Shown: positions 37,630-43,363 of the stretch, in pieces | Numbering within the stretch: position 1 is the first letter of the stretch | How the letters are laid out: each line of letters opens with the position of its first letter | From: Parcubacteria bacterium C7867-006 | GTDB taxonomy: Bacteria > Patescibacteriota > Minisyncoccia > Phycocordibacterales > DATDWN01 | DNA length: 43,363 bases | NCBI GenBank assembly: GCA_001189155.1 | Contig: LFCP01000001.1 | Location: 211,779 to 255,141 of the forward strand | Reading direction: 5' to 3' | The notes under the pieces: generated by a model | What the model was told of the DNA's origin: nothing | The model's database searches: none | What the model saw: only the letters and a program-made list of their open reading frames with translations | Program-made: the position numbers and the translations under genes

Positions 37630-37704
37630 GTTGGGGTACAAGTTCGTTAACGTTGGTAGAGGCAGGCGATGCCTCTACCACCATCTTCTTCACAAGGAGT
37701 GCTC

Positions 37705-37818
37705 ATGCGCTTCGATCTGGGTCCGCCGAACAGCGAGATCATGATGATTCCCGAAATCGACCAGAAGGTCGTCACCGAACAGATCACCGCGAACAACGCC
37801 GGCCTCGGCGCGACCTAG
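37705..37818 (+). CDS. Cassette H ORF1: 37-aa peptide MRFDLGPPNSEIMMIPEIDQKVVTEQITANNAGLGAT
   Basis: AAGGAG SD, consensus promoter, 5'UTR hairpin 37654-37680. Confidence 0.55.
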   Translation: MRFDLGPPNSEIMMIPEIDQKVVTEQITANNAGLGAT

Positions 37819-37855
37819 CCAGGTCGCCGCACGGCCCTCGTCACAGGAGCATTCC

Positions 37856-37885
37856 ATGAAGAACAAATCACCGCCGAGCAAGTAG
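37856..37885 (+). CDS. Cassette H ORF2: 9-aa peptide MKNKSPPSK
   Basis: ACAGGAGCATTCC-ATG: SD-spaced start in the same transcript, before the terminator. Confidence 0.3.
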   Translation: MKNKSPPSK

Positions 37886-37935
37886 CAAGGCGGAACTAGG
37901 GGCCCGTATGTGGTCCCTTTTTCCTATCCAAAATT

Positions 37936-38517
37936 TTAAAAAAGACTCTGCGTTTTTATCTCTGGAACTGGCTCCCAGTGTTTTGTGTCTAGTTTTATTT
38001 CTTTTGTAAAAGGTCCTTCTTTGAAAATCAGTTTTTTATTTTTTAATGCAAATTCATAAATATCTTTTGTGATTCTTACATCATCCAGACAGTATTTTTT
38101 TATTTCTTCTATTTTTCCTTCTCTCCACCATTTTACAGCTTCTAATCCATCACCACTTTTATTAACACCAAAAGTGCCTTGGGCTATTTTATCTAGTTTT
38201 AGCCATCTTCCAGATGTTTGTTTTATTTCTTTAAAAATATCTAAAGAACGAATGTTTTTTAAATCACCTAGACCGGCCTTTTTGTAGTATTTGTTGAGTA
38301 GTGGTATATCAAAGTACTCTCCATTGAAAGTTATGAGAACATCGGCTTTGTTTATAATTTCCCACATTAAATGGAATTCTTCCTGTAGAAAAGTGTGGTA
38401 CCTGTCAGTTTCGTATTCATATAGTCCAACAACAGATATATCTAGATCTTCAGGGTTTCTAGACCCAACATCTTGGAATATATTTTTTGTTTCTATATCG
38501 AATACTATTTTTCGCAT
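37936..38517 (-). CDS. YprB/PolB-like DEDD 3'-5' exonuclease
   Basis: IVFDIETKN, VLITFNGEYFDIPLL, KKYCLDDVRITKDIYEFA. Confidence 0.85.
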   Translation of the reverse strand: MRKIVFDIETKNIFQDVGSRNPEDLDISVVGLYEYETDRYHTFLQEEFHLMWEIINKADVLITFNGEYFDIPLLNKYYKKAGLGDLKNIRSLDIFKEIKQTSGRWLKLDKIAQGTFGVNKSGDGLEAVKWWREGKIEEIKKYCLDDVRITKDIYEFALKNKKLIFKEGPFTKEIKLDTKHWEPVPEIKTQSLF

Positions 38518-38560
38518 AAGGCCAGTATATCAGTAGAATATTATTAAGCAAAAACCTGTC

Positions 38561-38661
38561 GAGTTGTAATATTTTTGGAACATCGCGGAGTCCGTGAAGA
38601 GACGAGCGCGAAGAAAATTTTCAGCAGAAAATTATTCTGTTTCCAAAAATGTTGCAACGAG
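38561..38661. repeat. Second imperfect intergenic inverted repeat (about 100 bp)
   Basis: GAGTTGTAATATTTTTGGAACA ... TGTTTCCAAAAATGTTGCAACGAG. Confidence 0.65.
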
Positions 38662-38672
38662 AAAAAGATTTA

Positions 38673-39959
38673 CTATTTTTTAACAACAACTAAAATATCC
38701 TCAACTTTTACTTTCTTTTCCTCGCCAGTCTCTAGGTTTTTTAATGGGTAAACACCTGATTTTATTTCATCTTCTCCAACACAAAGAACAAATAGAACAC
38801 TCTGTTTGTTTGCTGTTTTGATTTGGTCTCCAACTTTTTTATCAGTTAGATCAACTGCAACATCCAAACCTTGAGCGCGTAGATTTTCAGCTAGTTTATT
38901 GGCTTCTCCAATAAAATCTGATTTAAGTGTACAGATGTATATATCTGTTGTTGGTCTGTATTTAGGAAGAAGTCCATGAACATCCAAAAAGTCTCTTGCT
39001 GTTACATCTCCAGCTCCAAATCCAACCGCTGGAACTTTTCTTGTTCCGAATATATCTAATAGGTCGTCATATCTTCCACCACCGAAAACAGAACGGTTAT
39101 TGTCTGGGTGTAAATCAAACACTTCAAAAACAATACCTGTATAGTAGTCAAAACCGCGCATCAGTGTTGGTTCAAAAGATATGTTATTTACTCCAAGAGC
39201 GTTTAGTTTTTCTATAACAGCTATTATTTGTTTTGCATTTTCGTCTTCTGATCCTAGAAACTCCATAAGTCTCTCTGCTGAAGTTAAAAGTCTAATAAAA
39301 TCAGAAGTTTTATCTCCCAATATCTCGTTCATTGCTGACTCAAAAGCCTCTGTCGGTATTTTATTTTTTTTATCTATTATTTTTGAGATTTTGTAGGAGT
39401 TTTCTTCGTTAAGTTCAAATTTTTTGTATAGGTCGTTGATTATTTTTCTGTTGTTTATTTTTATTACAAAATCCTCATCTTTTGCACCAAATTTTTTCAT
39501 AATTTTATGTGCAATATTTATGACTTCTACATCAGCATCGTTTGAATCCACACCAAAAAGATCAACGTTCAGCTGCCAGTGTTCTCGTAAACGTCCACGT
39601 TGTGGTTTCTCGTATCTAAAAAGGTTTGGTATTGAGTACCAACGTAAAGGAAAAGCCAAATCGTGGATTTTTCCAGCCACCATTCTTGCCACTGTTGGAG
39701 TCATTTCTGGCCGGAGGGTAACCTCTCTTTCACCTCGGTCCAAAAAAGTGTATGTTTGCTCGTTTACTATTTCCTCACCAGATTTTGCTTTGTAGAGTTC
39801 TGCTGACTCTAGGATAGAGGCTTTATATTCAACGTAACCATAGCTTTCAACCACGTTTTTCCATACATAAAAAATATATTCTAGAATAAATGAATCTTCC
39901 GGATAAAAATCTCGTACACCCTTATAGCTTTCTGTGCTGATTTTTGATTTGTCGCTCAT
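38673..39959 (-). CDS. hisS: Histidyl-tRNA synthetase (track start 40016)
   Basis: GVRDFYPED, TLRPEMTPTVARMV, WQLNVDLFGVDS, MRGFDYYTGIVFEV, FGGGRYDDL. Confidence 0.96.
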   Translation of the reverse strand: MSDKSKISTESYKGVRDFYPEDSFILEYIFYVWKNVVESYGYVEYKASILESAELYKAKSGEEIVNEQTYTFLDRGEREVTLRPEMTPTVARMVAGKIHDLAFPLRWYSIPNLFRYEKPQRGRLREHWQLNVDLFGVDSNDADVEVINIAHKIMKKFGAKDEDFVIKINNRKIINDLYKKFELNEENSYKISKIIDKKNKIPTEAFESAMNEILGDKTSDFIRLLTSAERLMEFLGSEDENAKQIIAVIEKLNALGVNNISFEPTLMRGFDYYTGIVFEVFDLHPDNNRSVFGGGRYDDLLDIFGTRKVPAVGFGAGDVTARDFLDVHGLLPKYRPTTDIYICTLKSDFIGEANKLAENLRAQGLDVAVDLTDKKVGDQIKTANKQSVLFVLCVGEDEIKSGVYPLKNLETGEEKKVKVEDILVVVKK

Positions 39960-39980
39960 ATTGGTATAGTGTATCAAATT

Positions 39981-40748
39981 ATGGCTGACAGACAAAGCAT
40001 TAATAATAATTTGCATTTACTATACAAAAAGCTTGGAGAAACTCCTCACGAGGCTATTTTGAGGTATAAAAATGAGCATCCGGAATACAAAGAAACCTCC
40101 ATGACGTATGCGGGCAGACTAGACCCTATGGCCGAGGGTTTGCTTCTGGTTTTATCTGGTGAGGAGATTTTAGAAAAAGAAAAATATTTGGATTTACCAA
40201 AAACATATGAGTTTGAAATGTTGTGGGGATTTGAGACTGACACACTTGATGTTCTTGGTCTGGTTCAAAAATTTGAAAATCGTGATGTTCAAACTGAAAA
40301 AATAGAAGAATATTTAAAAAATTCAATAGGGAAGTTTGAGCAGATATATCCAGTTTATTCATCTAGGCCAGTTGACGGTAAATCTCTATTTCAGTGGGCA
40401 AGAGAGGGGAGGATTGGTGAGGTGGATATTCCGAAACACACAGTTGAATTGTATGAGGCAGAGCACCTTTCTAGAAGATTTATTTCTAAAAATGATTTAT
40501 TGGAAGATATAAAAAATAAAGTTGGTTTAGTAAATGGTGATTTCAGACAAAATGAGATAGTTAGTAAATGGGAAGAGATTTTGGGTGAGACTGATGCATC
40601 TCAATTTGTAATAGATAAAATCAAAGTAAAAGTTTCTAGTGGTTTTTATATTAGACAACTAGTTTCTGATTTAGCTGAGAGTTTTTATACAAAGGCTATT
40701 GTTTTTCACATAAATAGAGAAAGTGTTGGGGGTTATAAAATTAGTTAG
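39981..40748 (+). CDS. truB: tRNA pseudouridine-55 synthase (track start 39969)
   Basis: HLLYKKLGETPHEAIL; YAGRLDPMAEGLLLVLSG catalytic Asp motif; RPVDGKSLFQWAREG. Confidence 0.93.
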   Translation: MADRQSINNNLHLLYKKLGETPHEAILRYKNEHPEYKETSMTYAGRLDPMAEGLLLVLSGEEILEKEKYLDLPKTYEFEMLWGFETDTLDVLGLVQKFENRDVQTEKIEEYLKNSIGKFEQIYPVYSSRPVDGKSLFQWAREGRIGEVDIPKHTVELYEAEHLSRRFISKNDLLEDIKNKVGLVNGDFRQNEIVSKWEEILGETDASQFVIDKIKVKVSSGFYIRQLVSDLAESFYTKAIVFHINRESVGGYKIS

Positions 40749-40750
40749 TA

Positions 40751-40779
40751 TTTACATATTTTTCAAATATAGTTATCCT
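40751..40779 (+). promoter_or_regulatory. Cassette I promoter TTTACA-N17-TATCCT
   Basis: tttaca 40751-40756, tatcct 40774-40779. Confidence 0.6.
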
Positions 40780-40822
40780 GTAAAAGGAGTCTCACCGAGC
40801 CTAAAAACACGGAGGAGAGAGT

Positions 40823-41125
40823 TTGCCGACAGTCGCCGTTGACCTCGCAAGGCAATCTAGAGCCATTCGTGGTCTGAAGCCACGAAAGGTTGTTGCAGAG
40901 CAAGCGGGAGTTTCAAGGAGGGTGCTGAACGCTATCGAGCACGAGAAGTTCTACCAGGCGCGAGTCGAGGATGTGCTGAAGGTCATCAACACTCTTCTGG
41001 AGATGCCAAATCTTCCAGAAGAGCAGAGGAAGACCCTATGTGCAATCTATCGCAAGCTCAAGCCAAAAGTGGCCAAGACACACAGGTGTTACTGCCACAA
41101 GCATCGACGAGCAGTTCGTCGGTAA
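40823..41125 (+). CDS. Cassette I: HTH (XRE-like) small protein, TTG start
   Basis: GGAGGAGAGAG SD; KVVAEQAGVSRRVLNAIEHEKFYQARVEDVLKVINTLLEMP. Confidence 0.7.
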   Translation: MPTVAVDLARQSRAIRGLKPRKVVAEQAGVSRRVLNAIEHEKFYQARVEDVLKVINTLLEMPNLPEEQRKTLCAIYRKLKPKVAKTHRCYCHKHRRAVRR

Positions 41126-41137
41126 GTTCGTTTGATG

Positions 41138-41174
41138 AAAGCCCTAGGTATACAAGCTGTATGCCTAGGGCTTT
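41138..41174 (+). terminator. Cassette I terminator
   Basis: AAAGCCCTAGGTATACA-agc-TGTATGCCTAGGGCTTT. Confidence 0.92.
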
Positions 41175-41253
41175 TCTCAAATATTGCATATTTTCCATTA
41201 TGTGATTTAATGATAAATGGAAAGTCTCCACGACGGAGACTTAGGGAGGTTGT

Positions 41254-41622
41254 ATGCTCCAGACGTTTGAAGAAGAGCTCGGTTCACAGATCCGTCGCCA
41301 GCGCATCATTGTTGATGGGTCGGCGACCCGAGAAATCTTCTGCGAGAAGCATCATGAGGTGATCCCCGGGGTCACCCCCAACATGCTTCGTTCGATCGAG
41401 AAGGCGGACCTGTTCGGCGACTACGAACTTGACCATCTCCTGCTGATCATCTCGGCTCTCTGGTCGAGTGAAGCTTGTAGGGAGGTGATGGGGGCCAAGG
41501 CGGTTCATGTCATCGAAAGAAAGAGGGAGGCCTACAACTCGGTTCGGGCGAAGTCTGAACCGCCCAAGGTTACTGACAGGTTCTTCCCCAGAAGCCGGCC
41601 GGCATCGCAGGTGTCCGTCTAG
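41254..41622 (+). CDS. Cassette J: small HTH-like protein, possible distant relative of cassette I product
   Basis: GGGAGGTTGT-ATG SD; 5'UTR hairpin AAGTCTCC/GGAGACTT; TPNMLRSIEKADLFGDYELDHLLLIISALWSS. Confidence 0.65.
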   Translation: MLQTFEEELGSQIRRQRIIVDGSATREIFCEKHHEVIPGVTPNMLRSIEKADLFGDYELDHLLLIISALWSSEACREVMGAKAVHVIERKREAYNSVRAKSEPPKVTDRFFPRSRPASQVSV

Positions 41623-41646
41623 CATTCCTCCAAGAAATTCAAAAGA

Positions 41647-41671
41647 GCCCCGGGTGCTGTGCACCCGGGGC
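41647..41671. terminator. Cassette J / typA convergent terminator
   Basis: GCCCCGGGTGC-tgt-GCACCCGGGGC then ctttttt. Confidence 0.93.
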
Positions 41672-41715
41672 CTTTTTTGGTCATACGACCACTGCTCGCT
41701 TTCAGCGGTTGCTAT

Positions 41716-43363
41716 TTATTTTCTCATCACTTTCTTTCGTAGTCGGACTGATTTTGGGGTGATTTCTATATACTCATCTTCCTGCATAATTTCCATAGCT
41801 TTTTCAATATCAAGTTTTACTGTAGCAGCTAGATATACAGAGTCATCTGAACCAGACGCTCGCATATTTGTTAGTTGTTTGCCTTTTGTTGGGTTAACAG
41901 TCAGGTCTTCACCTTTTGATGTATTACCGATAACCATTCCAACATAAACTTCTGTTCCTGGATCTATGTATAGAGTTCCTCTTTGTTGCAAGTTGTCTAA
42001 CGCAAAAGCCAGAGCTTTTCCTTTTTCCATAGAAACCATTGAACCGTAGTGAGTTTTCTTTATATCTCCAACATACTCTCTAAATTCAATAAATCGTGAT
42101 GAAAGAATTCCTTGGCCTTTTGTATCAACAACAAACTGTCCTCTGTAACCGAGTAGTCCTCGAGTTGGAATTTCTATGATAATTCTTTGTTGACCATCAT
42201 GGTTTTTAATATTTGTGATAAGACCTTTTCTTTCTGTTAGTCTTGAGATAACTGAACTTGCAACTTCATCAGAAACATCCAAAGTTACTTCTTCAAAAGG
42301 TTCCATTTTTACTCCGTTAACTTCTTTAATAATAACTTGTGGTTGAGATACTTGTAACTCGTATCCTTCTCGTCTCATATTTTCACAAAGAATCGCGATA
42401 TGAAGCTCTCCACGTCCATACACAGTAAAATATTCGTTGTTATTCCAGTCCACCTTTAGTCCAACGTTAACTTCTAGTTCTTTTTCAAGTCTGTCTCTGA
42501 TTTGTCGACCTGTTACAAATTTTCCTTCTTTTCCTGCGAAAGGTGAGTCGTTAACTAGAAAGTTAAGTGAGATAGTTGGTTCATCGATATTAATGGATGG
42601 AAGTCTTTCTGAAAGTTCATCTTGGCAAATAGTGTCTCCAATGTATACATTTGGAAGACCCGCAATCATAACAATATCTCCGGCGATAGCTTGGTTAGTT
42701 TCAACTCTCTTTGTTCCTTCGAAACTGAAAAGTTTCGTTATTTTTCCTGAAGAAACTTGTCCATCATGGTGTTTGTCGAAAACAGTATCACCAACTTTTA
42801 TTGTTCCTTCGTAAACTCTACAAACAGCTAGTCTACCTAGGAAGTTGTCATATGCAAGGTTAAATGACTGAAGTTTTGCTGGCGCAGAAGCGTTCCCAGT
42901 TGCTGGGGGAACTTCCTTCAAAATAGTTTCAAGTAGGGGGGTTAAATCTTTTGACTCGTCTGTAAGTTTCATTTTTGCGATTCCGTCACGACCAATAGCG
43001 TAAACTGTTGTAAAGTCTAGCTGTTCGTCATTAGCTCCTAGTTCTAGGAAAAGTTCAAGTACCATTTCGTGTACTTCATCTGGTCTGGCAGCTGGTTTAT
43101 CGATTTTATTTATAATAACAATAGGTTTTAGCCCTAACTCTAGAGATTTTTTAAGAACGAAACGAGTCTGTGGCATTGGTCCTTCCTGTGCATCCACCAA
43201 AAGAAGCACTGTATCAATAGAACGAAGTACTCGCTCTACTTCTGATCCGAAGTCAGAGTGACCTGGTGTATCTACTATATTGATTTTTGTTATTTCACGC
43301 CCTGAATCTTTAGATGGGTAGTATACAGATGTATTTTTTGCATAAATAGTAATACCTCGCTCT
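41716..43363 (-). CDS. typA: TypA/BipA ribosome-associated GTPase, partial (N-terminus beyond window; track start 43209)
   Basis: Frame open to window end: ERGITIYAKNTSVYY..NIVDTPGHSDFGSEVERVL, then INKIDKPAARPDEV; PTRGLLGYRGQFVVDTKGQGILSSRF. Confidence 0.96.
   Translation of the reverse strand, partial: ERGITIYAKNTSVYYPSKDSGREITKINIVDTPGHSDFGSEVERVLRSIDTVLLLVDAQEGPMPQTRFVLKKSLELGLKPIVIINKIDKPAARPDEVHEMVLELFLELGANDEQLDFTTVYAIGRDGIAKMKLTDESKDLTPLLETILKEVPPATGNASAPAKLQSFNLAYDNFLGRLAVCRVYEGTIKVGDTVFDKHHDGQVSSGKITKLFSFEGTKRVETNQAIAGDIVMIAGLPNVYIGDTICQDELSERLPSINIDEPTISLNFLVNDSPFAGKEGKFVTGRQIRDRLEKELEVNVGLKVDWNNNEYFTVYGRGELHIAILCENMRREGYELQVSQPQVIIKEVNGVKMEPFEEVTLDVSDEVASSVISRLTERKGLITNIKNHDGQQRIIIEIPTRGLLGYRGQFVVDTKGQGILSSRFIEFREYVGDIKKTHYGSMVSMEKGKALAFALDNLQQRGTLYIDPGTEVYVGMVIGNTSKGEDLTVNPTKGKQLTNMRASGSDDSVYLAATVKLDIEKAMEIMQEDEYIEITPKSVRLRKKVMRK

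Noticed and set aside
37620-37859. ORFs 37620..37859 (+) and 37690..37881 (-) in cassette H
   Set aside because: No SD-spaced start; the 37-aa ORF at 37705 has SD and promoter support.
1-43363. CRISPR array, rRNA, tRNA, transposase or prophage structural genes
   Set aside because: None recognised on reading both strands; dispersed cassettes are not accompanied by visible integrase/transposase genes in this window.

Overview
This 43.4 kb window reads as a housekeeping region of an AT-rich bacterial genome. The gene complement (cysteine-less L32, NusB-Nudix fusion, short SMC, Pif1-like helicase, DNA polymerase-exonuclease-like YprB protein, Lys-rich sigma-70) suggests a CPR/Patescibacteria genome, possibly Parcubacteria; this placement is inference. 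Core genes, in order: rnhB (partial), rpmF, nusB-nudix, rnc, smc (5' frameshift), rnr, rpsP, khpA, trmD, Pif1-like helicase, tspO, capA-like, LCAT/PxKF lipase-like, lexA operon, rpoB, rpoC, dnaG, rpoD, UvrD/PD-(D/E)XK helicase-nuclease, DsbA-like, uppP, YprB-like exonuclease, hisS, truB, typA/bipA (partial). The most unusual pattern is about ten small, visibly GC-rich, mostly monocistronic cassettes between these core genes. Most have a sigma-70-like promoter, a GGAGG-type Shine-Dalgarno, often a 5'UTR hairpin, a 37-193 aa ORF with G/C-ending codons, and their own GC-rich terminator. Native genes instead look largely leaderless, with a -10 box 6-12 nt before the ATG and no SD. Other notable items: a LexA/SOS operator exactly filling the -35/-10 spacer of a lexA operon, an unassigned structured RNA followed by a complex rpoBC leader (repeated TTGAC motifs, uORF, attenuator-like hairpin), and two long imperfect intergenic inverted repeats. 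No CRISPR array, rRNA, tRNA or transposase was recognised. All homology calls are from motif recognition only; no searches were run.
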